A stretch of DNA of 64,000 nucleotides from Streptomyces sp. CNH099 (GTDB lineage Bacteria > Actinomycetota > Actinomycetes > Streptomycetales > Streptomycetaceae): NCBI GenBank assembly GCA_000514715.1, contig KI911459.1, positions 491,594 through 555,593 on the forward strand, in the 5' to 3' direction. Both the position numbers and the translations under genes were made by a program. How positions within the stretch are numbered: position 1 is the stretch's first letter; each line of letters opens with the position of its first letter. The notes below the pieces were generated by a model that was not told the DNA's origin, made no database searches, and saw nothing but the letters and a program-made list of their open reading frames with translations. This document shows, in pieces, positions 49,277-57,918 of the stretch.

Positions 49277-52171
49277 ATGCGAACACCGGACAGCACCCCG
49301 CCGAGCGGCCCGTCCGGTTCCCCGCCCGAGCGGCCCGCCGGGCCCCCCGCGGACGGGGCCGCGCCGCCGGCGCGGGGCCGGCGGGCGCACGCGGGGCCGG
49401 GGGCGGGGACGGCCCCCGGGCACCGCGGACGGCGCCGGCGCCTCGGGCCCCGCACCGTACGGGCCAGGGTCATCTGCCTGCTCACCGTGCCGGTCGTCTC
49501 GCTGATCGCGCTCTGGGGCCACGCCACCGTCGGCACCGCCCAGGACGTCTCCCGGCTGAGCCGGCTCGAACACGTCGAGACCGAGGTGCGGCAGCCGCTC
49601 GCCGCCGCCGTCGCGGCGCTGCAGGACGAACGGCGCGCCGCCGCCGGCTACCTCGCCCGCCCCGGCGCCGACCACCGGCACGCCTACGACGAGGCGGCCA
49701 CCCGGACCGACCGGGCCGTGGACCGGCTGCGGCTCGACGGCGGCCACACCGTCGCCGTCGGCGCCGACCTGCCGCCGGCCGTCGGCCGGCGGCTCGGCGA
49801 CTTCGTCGCGGGGGCGGAGGCGCTGGCCGGGCTGCGTACCGAGGTGGCGGCCCGGACGGCCGGCTGGCCGCGGACGTACCGGCAGTACGGCGCCGTGGTC
49901 GACCACGCCTTCGGCGCCTCCGGTGCGCTGACCGGGCTGCAGGACGGCGCGTCGGCGTCCGGGGCCCGCGTGCTGCTGGAGTTCGCCCGGGCCGGCGAGA
50001 TGCTCGCCCGCGAGGACGCCCTCCTGACCGCGGGGCAGCTGCACGGGGCGCTCAGCGCCGCGCACCACCGTGCCTTCGCCGACGCCGCGTCCGCCCGCGC
50101 CGCCCTGGAGCAGGGCTCGGCCGCCGACCTCGACGGCGGCGAGGCCGCGGTCTGGCGGCGGACTCGGGGGAGCGACGCGTACCGCGCCCTCGGCGAGCTG
50201 GAGGAGGCCGTGGCCGCCGCGGACTCCGGCGCCGCCGCCGTGGCCGCCGCCCCGGCGAGCGCGTGGGAGGGCCCGTACGCGAAGGTGGCCGGCGCGTTCC
50301 GCGAGGTGGAGCGGGAGACCGCCGCGTCCGCCCGGCGCACCGACCCCGTCGCCGACGGCGTCCTCACCCCCTCTGGCGCCGCCGCGGTCCTCGGCCTCGC
50401 CGCCGTGGCCGCCGCGCTCGTGGTCTCCGTGCGGATAGGCCGGGAGCTGATCGTCGAACTCGTCGGGCTGCGCAACTCCGCGCTCGAACTGGCCCGCCGC
50501 AAGCTGCCGTACGCCATGCGCAGGCTGCGCGCCGGGCAGGAGATCGACGTCGCCGGCGAGGCGCCCCGCGGCGACCCGGCCGACGACGAGGTGGGCCAGG
50601 TCCTGGAGGCGCTGACCACCGTGCACCGCGCGGCGCTGCGCGCCGCCGTCGAGCGGACCGAGCTGGCGAACGGGATCTCCGGGGTCTTCGTCAACCTGGC
50701 GCGCCGCAGCCAGGTCCTCGTCCACCGCCAACTCGCCCTGCTGGACAGCATGGAGCGGCGCGCCGAGGACCCCGAGGAGCTGGACGACCTCTTCCGGCTC
50801 GACCACCTCACCACCCGCATGCGGCGGCACGCCGAGAGCCTGATCATCCTCTCCGGCGCCGCCCCCGGGCGGGCCTGGCGGATGCCCGTGCCGCTGCAGA
50901 GCGTGGTGCGCGCCGCGGTCTCGGAGGTGGAGGACTACGCGCGGGTCGAGGTGCGGGCGCTGTCGGACGTGGCCGTGGTGGGCGCCGCCGTGGCCGACCT
51001 GACGCACCTGCTGGCGGAACTGGTGGAGAACGCCACGCAGTTCTCGCCGCCGCACACGAAGGTGCGGGTCTACGGCGAGCAGGTCGGCAACGGCTACGCG
51101 ATCGAGGTCGAGGACCGCGGACTCGGCATGGGCAAGGAGGCGCTGGCCGCCGCGAACCGCCGGATCCGGCAGTCGGAGGCGCTGGACCTCTTCGACAGCG
51201 ACCGGCTGGGGCTCTTCGTCGTCAGCCGGCTCGCGGCCCGGCACGGCATCCAGGTCAGCCTGCGGGAGTCGGCGTACGGGGGGACGACGGTCGTCGTGCT
51301 GCTGCCGACGGCGTTGCTGCAGGCGGCGGTCGAGGGGCCGGCGGAGCCGGCGCCGGGGTCGCCGGGCGGGGCTCCGGCGCGGCCGTTCTCGACGGTGCCG
51401 GGGCTGCCGGCGCCCAACGGGGCGGACCGGACGGGAGGCGGCGGCGCCCGCGTCCCGGAGAACGGGCTGCCGGAGCGGCGGCCCGGCCGGGCGCTGCCGG
51501 TGCCGCGGATCGCGGCTCCCGGGCCCGGGGGGCCGGCCGCGGGCCCGGTGGCCGACCGGCCGGTACTGGCGTCCCGGGAGGACGTGGTGCTGCTGCGGGC
51601 CCGGCTCGGCGCTGATCCGGCAGGCGGCGCGGCGGAGGGCGCCGCGGACGACGCGGGGGACGGCTCGCCCGGGGCCGCGGACCGTACGGCGGACGGCGCG
51701 CCGTCCGCGGCCGGCGCGGGGCCGGCGGCGGGCCGGGAGGCCGCGGCGGGGGCGGCGGACGCGGAGAGGGCGGGCGCGTACGAGACGTACGCCGGGCGCG
51801 CCGGCCAGGAGGCCGCCGCCGTCCAGTCCCGCGGGGACGTCACGAAACTGCCGCGGCGCGTACGGCAGGCGAGCATGGCGCCGCAGCTGCGGCTGGAGCC
51901 GGACCCGGAGGGCGGCGGCCGGGGCGCCGGCGACGGTGCGGCGGGGGCCGGCGACGGGGACGCCGGACCGCCCGGGGAGCCCGCCGCCGGCGTCCCCGCG
52001 CCGCGGGAGCGCTCGCCGGAGGAGGCGCGCGCACGCATGGCCGCGTACCGCAGCGGCTGGTTACGCGGCGGCGGGCCCCCCGCGGGCCGGCCGTACGACG
52101 GTGAACCCGACGGCGAGCGCCGGGAGCCGGACGAGACCGCGCACACGTCGAGGGAAGGAGATCGCCCATGA
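49277..52171 (+). CDS. cvnA: Conservon sensor histidine-kinase-like protein CvnA
   Basis: A 964-aa membrane sensor. ATG 49277 follows GAGAGG with proper spacing. A Pro-rich cytoplasmic head precedes a first transmembrane helix (about 60-80), a nitrate-sensor-like extracellular region to about 360, a second helix near 370-390, and a HAMP-like segment. The HATPase domain has LLAELVENATQFSPPHTKV, VEDRGLGMG and GLFVVSRLAARHG. A disordered Ala/Gly/Pro tail follows. The phospho-acceptor His box is atypical, as in other CvnA proteins. Codon 929 (52061-52063) is TTA, the only in-frame one I saw in this window. It overlaps cvnB. Confidence 0.9.
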   Translation: MRTPDSTPPSGPSGSPPERPAGPPADGAAPPARGRRAHAGPGAGTAPGHRGRRRRLGPRTVRARVICLLTVPVVSLIALWGHATVGTAQDVSRLSRLEHVETEVRQPLAAAVAALQDERRAAAGYLARPGADHRHAYDEAATRTDRAVDRLRLDGGHTVAVGADLPPAVGRRLGDFVAGAEALAGLRTEVAARTAGWPRTYRQYGAVVDHAFGASGALTGLQDGASASGARVLLEFARAGEMLAREDALLTAGQLHGALSAAHHRAFADAASARAALEQGSAADLDGGEAAVWRRTRGSDAYRALGELEEAVAAADSGAAAVAAAPASAWEGPYAKVAGAFREVERETAASARRTDPVADGVLTPSGAAAVLGLAAVAAALVVSVRIGRELIVELVGLRNSALELARRKLPYAMRRLRAGQEIDVAGEAPRGDPADDEVGQVLEALTTVHRAALRAAVERTELANGISGVFVNLARRSQVLVHRQLALLDSMERRAEDPEELDDLFRLDHLTTRMRRHAESLIILSGAAPGRAWRMPVPLQSVVRAAVSEVEDYARVEVRALSDVAVVGAAVADLTHLLAELVENATQFSPPHTKVRVYGEQVGNGYAIEVEDRGLGMGKEALAAANRRIRQSEALDLFDSDRLGLFVVSRLAARHGIQVSLRESAYGGTTVVVLLPTALLQAAVEGPAEPAPGSPGGAPARPFSTVPGLPAPNGADRTGGGGARVPENGLPERRPGRALPVPRIAAPGPGGPAAGPVADRPVLASREDVVLLRARLGADPAGGAAEGAADDAGDGSPGAADRTADGAPSAAGAGPAAGREAAAGAADAERAGAYETYAGRAGQEAAAVQSRGDVTKLPRRVRQASMAPQLRLEPDPEGGGRGAGDGAAGAGDGDAGPPGEPAAGVPAPRERSPEEARARMAAYRSGWLRGGGPPAGRPYDGEPDGERREPDETAHTSREGDRP

Positions 52172-52605
52172 TCGAGCCGGACACCGTGCACACCCGCAGA
52201 ACCGGAGGGCTCGACTGGCTGCTGGACGACCTCGTGAAGCGCGTCGCCCACGTGCGCCACGCCGTCGTGCTCTCCGGTGACGGCCTCGCCGTCGGCAACT
52301 CCCGAACCCTCTCCCGCGAGGACGCCGAGCACCTGGCGGCGGTCGCGTCCGGCTTCCACAGCCTCGCCAAGGGCGCCGGTCGGCACTTCCAGGCCGGCGG
52401 CGTGCGGCAGACGATGGTCGAGATGGACGACGGCTTCCTCTTCGTGGCCGCGGCCGGCGACGGCTCCTGCCTCGCCGTCCTCAGCTCCGCGACCGCCGAC
52501 ATGGGCCTCGTCGCATACGAGATGGCCCGCCTGGTCACCCGTGTGGGTGAGCATCTATACACTCCGCCGCGAGCGGCCGCAGCGAAGCCGCGGAACCCGG
52601 GCTGA
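52168..52605 (+). CDS. cvnB: Roadblock/LC7 protein CvnB
   Basis: A 145-aa roadblock/LC7-domain protein, ATG 52168 overlapping the cvnA stop (ATGA). Key features are LDWLLDDLVKRVAHVRHAVVLSGDGL-type N-terminus (seen as GLDWLLDDLVKRV and HAVVLSGDGLAVG) and the Met-rich strand QTMVEMDDGFLFVAAAGDGSCLAVL. In bacteria such proteins act with small GTPases such as MglA/CvnD as GTPase regulators. It is the second gene of the conservon and, through overlap, is expected to depend on full translation of cvnA. Confidence 0.92.
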   Translation: MIEPDTVHTRRTGGLDWLLDDLVKRVAHVRHAVVLSGDGLAVGNSRTLSREDAEHLAAVASGFHSLAKGAGRHFQAGGVRQTMVEMDDGFLFVAAAGDGSCLAVLSSATADMGLVAYEMARLVTRVGEHLYTPPRAAAAKPRNPG

Positions 52606-52623
52606 GCACGGCGGTGACACGTT

Positions 52624-53043
52624 ATGACTGAAGATATGAGTGGCACCCCTCCGCACCACGGCAGTCACTGGTACGACGCCGAGGCCGGCCCGCTGGTCCG
52701 TCCGTACGCGATGACCGGCGGCCGGACCCGGCCGGTGACGACCACGGTGCGGTTCGACCTCATCGCGCTCATCGACCTGCAGGACGACGCGCCGGAGGCC
52801 GTGGGGAAGGAGGTCGAGACGCTCGGTCCCGAGCACCGCGCGCTCGTCGACCTCTGCCGGATCGAGACCCAGTCCGTCGCCGAACTGGCGGCGGAGACCG
52901 ACCTGCCGGTAGGAGTGGTGCGGGTACTCCTCGGCGACCTGGTCGAACTCGGCTGCGTACGGGTGAGCAGGCCCGTGCCGCCCGCGCAGCTCCCCGACGA
53001 GAAGATCCTGAGAGAAGTGATCGATGGACTCCGCGCCCTCTGA
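52624..53043 (+). CDS. cvnC: DUF742 protein CvnC
   Basis: A 139-aa DUF742 protein. ATG 52624 is used; an in-frame ATG at 52636 is possible. Motifs are LVRPYAMTGGRTRP and FDLIALID near the middle, and a C-terminal winged-helix-like part (QSVAELAAETDLPVGVVRVL, LVELGCVRV). The function is not established; the fold suggests a DNA-binding or scaffolding part of the conservon. Its end overlaps cvnD by 20 bases. Confidence 0.92.
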   Translation: MTEDMSGTPPHHGSHWYDAEAGPLVRPYAMTGGRTRPVTTTVRFDLIALIDLQDDAPEAVGKEVETLGPEHRALVDLCRIETQSVAELAAETDLPVGVVRVLLGDLVELGCVRVSRPVPPAQLPDEKILREVIDGLRAL

Positions 53044-53638
53044 CCGCAGGGTCGACGACGCGCTGGCGCTGAAGATCCTCATCGTCGGCGGCTTCGGGGT
53101 GGGCAAGACCACCCTGGTCGGTTCCGTCAGCGAGATCCGTCCGCTGCGCACCGAGGAGCAGTTGAGCGAGGTCGGCACGTCCGTCGACGACACGGGCGGC
53201 GTGGACGAGAAGGCCACGACCACCGTGGCCATGGACTTCGGCAGGATCACCATCCGCGCCGGGCTCGCCGTCTACCTGTTCGGCACCCCCGGCCAGGACC
53301 GCTTCTGGTTCCTCTGGGACGAGCTGGCCACCGGCGCGCTGGGTGCCGTGGTGCTGGCGGACACCCGGCGGCTGCAGGACTGCTTCCCGGCGGTGGACTA
53401 CTTCGAGCACCGCAGCATCCCGTTCATCGTCGCGGTGAACTGCTTTCCCCAATCGCGCAGCTACGGCGCCCACGAGGTCGCCCGTGCCCTCGACCTCGAC
53501 CAGGGCACTCCCGTCGTGCTGTGCGACGCCCGGGACCGGGACTCCGGGAAGGAGGTGCTGATCAGGCTGGTGGAGTACGCCGGGCGGGTGCACACCGCCC
53601 GGCTGCTCGACACGGTCGGCACGGAGCCGGTGGGGTGA
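53024..53638 (+). CDS. cvnD: Small GTPase CvnD
   Basis: A 204-aa Ras-like GTPase of the conservon type, ATG 53024 within the end of cvnC. The P-loop GGFGVGKTT is at residues 22-30. The switch II region is LFGTPGQDRFWFLWDEL, and the guanine-specificity loop reads VAVNCFPQ in place of NKxD. It cycles with CvnB and may relay signals from CvnA. A cytochrome P450 (cvnE) that follows some conservons is absent; a convergent PPOX gene comes next. Confidence 0.93.
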   Translation: MDSAPSDRRVDDALALKILIVGGFGVGKTTLVGSVSEIRPLRTEEQLSEVGTSVDDTGGVDEKATTTVAMDFGRITIRAGLAVYLFGTPGQDRFWFLWDELATGALGAVVLADTRRLQDCFPAVDYFEHRSIPFIVAVNCFPQSRSYGAHEVARALDLDQGTPVVLCDARDRDSGKEVLIRLVEYAGRVHTARLLDTVGTEPVG

Positions 53639-53672
53639 CGCCGGCGGCGTGACGGACGGGACCGGCCGCGGG

Positions 53673-54101
53673 TCAGTCGGCGACGCCGGCTTCGGAGACC
53701 ACCTTGTCGATGCCGACACGGACGAGGAGTTCGCCGGGGACGGCGTTGCGCGCCCCGTAGCTCTCGGCCAGTTCCTCGCCCATGTAGCGGGCGGCGATGG
53801 CCGTGGCCCAGCGGCGCATCTCGCCGAGGTCCTCGGTGATGCGGGCGCGGCCGGAGAGCACTGCGTACGAGAACGGCGGGTGGTCGTCGTCGACGCAGAG
53901 GGCGGCGCGGCCGTCGCGCGCGAGGTTGCGGCCCTTGACGGTGTTCGCGCCGGTGTTGAAGACGAGGTCGTCGCCGTCGAGCACGAACCAGATCGGGGCC
54001 ACGTGGGGGCTGCCGTCGGCGCGGACGGTGGCCAGCTTGCCGGTGCGGGTGCCTGCGGAGACGAAGGCGCGCCACTCTTCGTCGGTCATCTTCTCGCCCA
54101 T
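53673..54101 (-). CDS. PPOX-class F420/FMN-dependent protein
   Basis: A 142-aa split-barrel flavin or F420-binding protein, ATG 54101. The pattern GKLATVRADGSPHVAPIWFVLDGDDLVFNT is split here as TGKLATVRADGSPHVAPIW and VLDGDDLVFNTG; then KGRNLARDGRAALCVDD and the C-terminal half follow. Members of the PPOX-like family use F420 or FMN to reduce small substrates or bind haem breakdown products. No substrate is suggested by the neighbours. It converges on the conservon and diverges from the DUF6397-type gene. Confidence 0.87.
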   Translation of the reverse strand: MGEKMTDEEWRAFVSAGTRTGKLATVRADGSPHVAPIWFVLDGDDLVFNTGANTVKGRNLARDGRAALCVDDDHPPFSYAVLSGRARITEDLGEMRRWATAIAARYMGEELAESYGARNAVPGELLVRVGIDKVVSEAGVAD

Positions 54102-54110
54102 GGGAGCACG

Positions 54111-54119
54111 TTATCCACA
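54111..54119 (+). promoter_or_regulatory. Isolated consensus DnaA box
   Basis: TTATCCACA is a perfect DnaA-box consensus, ten bases upstream of the PPOX start on the other strand. Only one copy is present, so it is not an origin. It may be chance or a DnaA titration or regulatory site. Confidence 0.3.
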
Positions 54120-54206
54120 GGGGGAGCGGTGCGGGGAGCGACGCGCTAGGCTCGTGACTGAGAGTAGTTGAGAAGGAGCTTTCCGAGCGCGACGGGGGAG
54201 AGGGTC

Positions 54207-55280
54207 ATGGCGGTACGGACGGATACGGGCGCGCGTGCGGACGCGGGCGCAGATACGGGCACGGGTGCGGGTGCGGGTGCGGGTACGGCTGCGCGGACGG
54301 GCGCGGGGGCGCCGGCCGGTGGCGCGGGAGCACGGGGTGGCCCGGGCGTGCGGGCGGAGCTGCTGCCGTTCGGGCGCGCGGCGACGGAGCTGGGGCTGCT
54401 GCCGCGGGAGTTGGAGCTGGCGGTGCAGCTGGGGCTGGTGCTGACGGAGCCGCCGCAGCGGCCCGGCGGGCGGCGCCGGGTGGCGCGGGCCGAGGTGGCG
54501 CGGCTGCGGGCGGCGGAGGGCGCCGGCGGGGCCCGGGCGGCGGCGGTTGCGCTGCGTGAGCGGCTGCGGCTGGTGGGGACGGTGTCGGGCGCGGAGGAGC
54601 TGGGCGTCGCGCCCGCCCGGTTCACCCGGCTGGCCCGGGCGGGGTGCTTCGCGCCCGCGCGGTTCTATGTGAACAGGTACCGGCGCGTCGTCTGGCTGTA
54701 TCTCGCGGCGGAGGTGGCGGCGTTCGGGGAGCGGGAGCCCGGGCTGCTGCGGGGGCCGCTGCCGCCGGCGATGCGGGCGGAGCTGGCCGACGGCGCGGAC
54801 GGCCGGGCCCGCGGCTGGCGGCAGCGGCGGGTGGAGCAGCTGCTCGCCGAGCGGGTGGACCCGTGGGAGCGGGCGGGCGCGTACGCGGCGGTGCTGAGCG
54901 ACGCGGAGCTGGCGGAGGAGGTGCCCGACGCCGCGGAGCGGGCGCGCGTCGTCGAGCGGCGGGCAGAGCTGGTCGCCCTGGTGCGCGGCGGCAGCGAGAC
55001 GACCCGCCGGACGGTGGCGGGCGTGCTGCTCGCGGAGAGCGACGAGGAGGCGCTCGGCTTCCGGCTGGGCCTGGCGGTGGAGCTGCAGGCCGCCCGGGCC
55101 GAGCGCGGGGCCCCGCCGGCGGGCGTGACGCGCCCGCGGCGCGGCAGCCTCGGCTGGCTGCGGCGCGGCCGCCGGCGCCGCACGGGCCTGCCGCGCGGAG
55201 GCGGGGCGGCCGCCCGGCCCGCCGGCCCGACGCCGGCGGAGCCTAGCCGGTCACCCGGCTCAGCGGGCCGACGTCGGTGA
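54207..55280 (+). CDS. DUF6397-type Streptomyces protein, function unknown
   Basis: A 357-aa protein, ATG 54207 after GGGGGAGAGGG. The first 40 residues are Ala/Gly/Thr low complexity encoded by GCGGGT-type repeats. The folded part (about 50-300) begins LPFGRAATELGLLPRELELAVQLGLV and contains VNRYRRVVWLYLAAEVAAFGE (split here as NRYRRVVWLYLA and EVAAFGEREP). It resembles the uncharacterised DUF6397 family of streptomycetes, which may carry a helix-turn-helix-like region. The basic tail (RRGRRRRTG) runs on so that the last 38 bases overlap the 3' end of the convergent RNA helicase gene. Confidence 0.7.
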   Translation: MAVRTDTGARADAGADTGTGAGAGAGTAARTGAGAPAGGAGARGGPGVRAELLPFGRAATELGLLPRELELAVQLGLVLTEPPQRPGGRRRVARAEVARLRAAEGAGGARAAAVALRERLRLVGTVSGAEELGVAPARFTRLARAGCFAPARFYVNRYRRVVWLYLAAEVAAFGEREPGLLRGPLPPAMRAELADGADGRARGWRQRRVEQLLAERVDPWERAGAYAAVLSDAELAEEVPDAAERARVVERRAELVALVRGGSETTRRTVAGVLLAESDEEALGFRLGLAVELQAARAERGAPPAGVTRPRRGSLGWLRRGRRRRTGLPRGGGAAARPAGPTPAEPSRSPGSAGRRR

Positions 55281-57771
55281 CCCGGACGACGGCGCGGCCC
55301 TCGGCGTCGGAGGCGGTCAGGTCCACCTCCGCGGAGATGCCCCAGTCGTGGTCGCCCTCCGGGTCGGCGAAGGTCTGGCGGACGCGCCAGAGCGCGTGCT
55401 CCGGCTCCTCCTCGATCCGCAGCAGCCGCGGCCCGCGGGCGTCCGGCCCGGTGCCGAGATCCTCGTACTCCTCCCAGTACGCGTCCAGCGCCTCCCCCCA
55501 GCGCTCCGCGTCCCAGCCGGACTCCTCGTCCAGCGCGCCCAGCTCGTCCGCGTCGTCGAGCGCCGCCAGCTCCACCCGGCGGAACAGCGCGTTGCGCACG
55601 AGGACCCGGAAGGCGCGTGCGTTGGCCGTCACCGGCCGCACCTGGTCGGCGTGCTCCAGGGCCTCCTCGGCGGTCTCCTCCGCCGGGTTGGCCAGCTGCT
55701 CCCACTCGTCCAGCAGGCTGGAGTCGACCTGGCGGACCATCTCGCCGAGCCAGGCGACGATGTCCTCGAAGTCCTCGGACTTCCGCTCGTCCGGCACGGT
55801 GTGGTCCAGCGCCTTGTAGGCGCTCGCCAGATACCGCAGCACGATGCCCTCGGTGCGCGCCAGCTCGTAGAAGGAGACGAACTCGCCGAAGGCCATGGCC
55901 CGCTCGTACATGTCACGGATGACCGACTTGGGGGAGAGGGGGTGGTCGCCGACCCACGGGTGGCTCTTGCGGTACAGGCCGTAGGCGTGGGAGAGCAGTT
56001 CCTCCAGCGGCTTGGGGTAGCCGACGTCCATCAGCCGCTCCATCCGCTCCTCGTACTCGACGCCGTCCGCCTTCATCTCCGCGACCGCCTCGCCGCGCGC
56101 CTTGTTCTGCTGGGCGGCGAGGATCTGCCGGGGGTCGTCGAGGGTGGACTCCACCACGGAGACCATGTCGAGCGCGTAGGAGGGCGACTCGGGGTCGAGG
56201 AGGTCGAAGGCGGCCAGCGCGAAGGTGGACAGCGGCTGCTGGAGGGCGAAGTCCTGCTGCAGATCGACGGTCAGGCGCACGGTGCGGCCCTGTGCGTCGG
56301 GCTCGTCGAGCTGCTCCACCACGCCGCCGTCGAGGAGGGAGCGGTAGATCGCGATGGCCCGGCGGATGTGCCGCAGCTGCCTCCTGCGCGGCTCGTGGTT
56401 GTCCTCCAGCAGCCGGCGCATGGCGGTGAAGGCGTCGCCCGGGCGGGCGATGACCGACAGCAACATGGCGTGGGTGACGCGGAAGCGGGAGGTGAGCTGC
56501 TCGGGATCGGCGGCGATGAGCTTCTCGAAGGTGTTCTGCGACCAGTTGACGAAGCCCTCCGGCGGCTTCTTGCGCACCACCTTGCGGCGCTTCTTCGGAT
56601 CGTCGCCGGCCTTCGCGAGCGCCTTCTCGTTCTCCACGACGTGCTCCGGCGCCTGCGCCACCACCAGCCCGGAGGTGTCGAAGCCGGCCCGGCCGGCGCG
56701 CCCGGCGATCTGGTGGAACTCGCGGGCCCGCAGGGTGCGCACCCGGCTGCCGTCGTACTTGGTCAGCGCGGTGAACAGCACCGTGCGGATGGGCACGTTG
56801 ACGCCGACGCCGAGGGTGTCGGTGCCGCAGATGACCTTCAGCAGCCCGGCCTGCGCCAGCTTCTCCACCAGCCGCCGGTACTTGGGCAGCATGCCGGCGT
56901 GGTGGACGCCGATGCCGTGCCGGACGTAGCGGGACAGCTGCTTGCCGAACCGGGTGGTGAAGCGGAAGTTGCCGATGAGGGCGGCGATCTCGTCCTTCTC
57001 GGCGCGGCTGCACATGTTGATGCTCGTCAGCGCCTGGGCCCGCTCCACCGCCTGGGCCTGGGTGAAGTGCACGATGTACACCGGCGCCTGCCGGTTCTCC
57101 AGCAGCTCCGTCAGCGTCTCCGTGAGCGGGGTGGTGCGGTACTCGTAGGACAGCGGGACCGGCCGGGTCGCCGAGCGGACCACCGCGGTGGCCCGGCCGG
57201 TGCGCCGGGCCAGGTCGTCCTCGAAGCGGGAGACGTCGCCGAGCGTCGCCGACATCAGCACGAACTGCGCCTGCGGCAGCTCCAGCAGCGGGATCTGCCA
57301 GGCCCAGCCGCGGTCCGGCTCGGCGTAGAAGTGGAACTCGTCCATCACCACCTGGCCGATGTCGGCGTCCCTGCCGTCGCGCAGCGCGATCGAGGCCAGC
57401 ACCTCGGCGGTGCAGCAGATCACGGGCGCGTCGGCGTTGACGGAGGCGTCGCCGGTGAGCATGCCGACGTTCTCCGTGCCGAAGATCTTGCACAGGTCGA
57501 AGAACTTCTCCGACACCAGCGCCTTGATCGGCGCGGTGTAGAACGAGACCTCGTCCCGGGCCAGGGCCGCGAAGTGCGCACCGGCCGCGACCAGGGACTT
57601 CCCGGAGCCGGTGGGGGTGGACAGGATCACGTTCGAGCCGGAGACGACCTCGATCAGAGCCTCTTCCTGCGCCGGATAGAGGGAGATGCCCCGCTCCTCG
57701 GTCCAGGAGGAGAACGCCTCGAAGAGGTCGTCGGGGTCGGCGGTGGGCGGCAGCTGATCGATAAGGGTCAC
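55243..57771 (-). CDS. DEAD-box superfamily 2 RNA helicase (DUF3516 type)
   Basis: An 842-aa helicase, GTG 57771. Walker A TPTGSGKS lies at about residues 52-59 and the DEFH box at D144-H147 (VVMDEFHFYA). SATLGDVSRFED is motif III, the helicase C-terminal domain has VHHAGMLPKYRR, GTDTLGVGVNVP and QIAGRAGRAGFDTSG. The remainder is the DUF3516 C-terminal region, as in Ski2/Mtr4-like actinobacterial proteins. It likely unwinds RNA. Its start is 148 bases from the divergent membrane hydrolase gene. Confidence 0.9.
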   Translation of the reverse strand: MTLIDQLPPTADPDDLFEAFSSWTEERGISLYPAQEEALIEVVSGSNVILSTPTGSGKSLVAAGAHFAALARDEVSFYTAPIKALVSEKFFDLCKIFGTENVGMLTGDASVNADAPVICCTAEVLASIALRDGRDADIGQVVMDEFHFYAEPDRGWAWQIPLLELPQAQFVLMSATLGDVSRFEDDLARRTGRATAVVRSATRPVPLSYEYRTTPLTETLTELLENRQAPVYIVHFTQAQAVERAQALTSINMCSRAEKDEIAALIGNFRFTTRFGKQLSRYVRHGIGVHHAGMLPKYRRLVEKLAQAGLLKVICGTDTLGVGVNVPIRTVLFTALTKYDGSRVRTLRAREFHQIAGRAGRAGFDTSGLVVAQAPEHVVENEKALAKAGDDPKKRRKVVRKKPPEGFVNWSQNTFEKLIAADPEQLTSRFRVTHAMLLSVIARPGDAFTAMRRLLEDNHEPRRRQLRHIRRAIAIYRSLLDGGVVEQLDEPDAQGRTVRLTVDLQQDFALQQPLSTFALAAFDLLDPESPSYALDMVSVVESTLDDPRQILAAQQNKARGEAVAEMKADGVEYEERMERLMDVGYPKPLEELLSHAYGLYRKSHPWVGDHPLSPKSVIRDMYERAMAFGEFVSFYELARTEGIVLRYLASAYKALDHTVPDERKSEDFEDIVAWLGEMVRQVDSSLLDEWEQLANPAEETAEEALEHADQVRPVTANARAFRVLVRNALFRRVELAALDDADELGALDEESGWDAERWGEALDAYWEEYEDLGTGPDARGPRLLRIEEEPEHALWRVRQTFADPEGDHDWGISAEVDLTASDAEGRAVVRVTDVGPLSRVTG

Positions 57772-57918
57772 CCGTCCATACTGCCCTCCGCCGCCCCCGA
57801 AGTGTGAACCCCTCGTACGGCCGAAGATCAACCGCGCTAGGCTGAGCCGCCGACGAGCGGTGTGCCTGCGGCCAACGGCCGTTCACCACAGGCGCGTACG
57901 AGGGGTGGGGGAGCGTTC

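Noticed and set aside
54111..54119. Replication origin signal
   Set aside because: A single DnaA box without dnaA/dnaN, clusters of boxes or an A/T-rich unwinding region.
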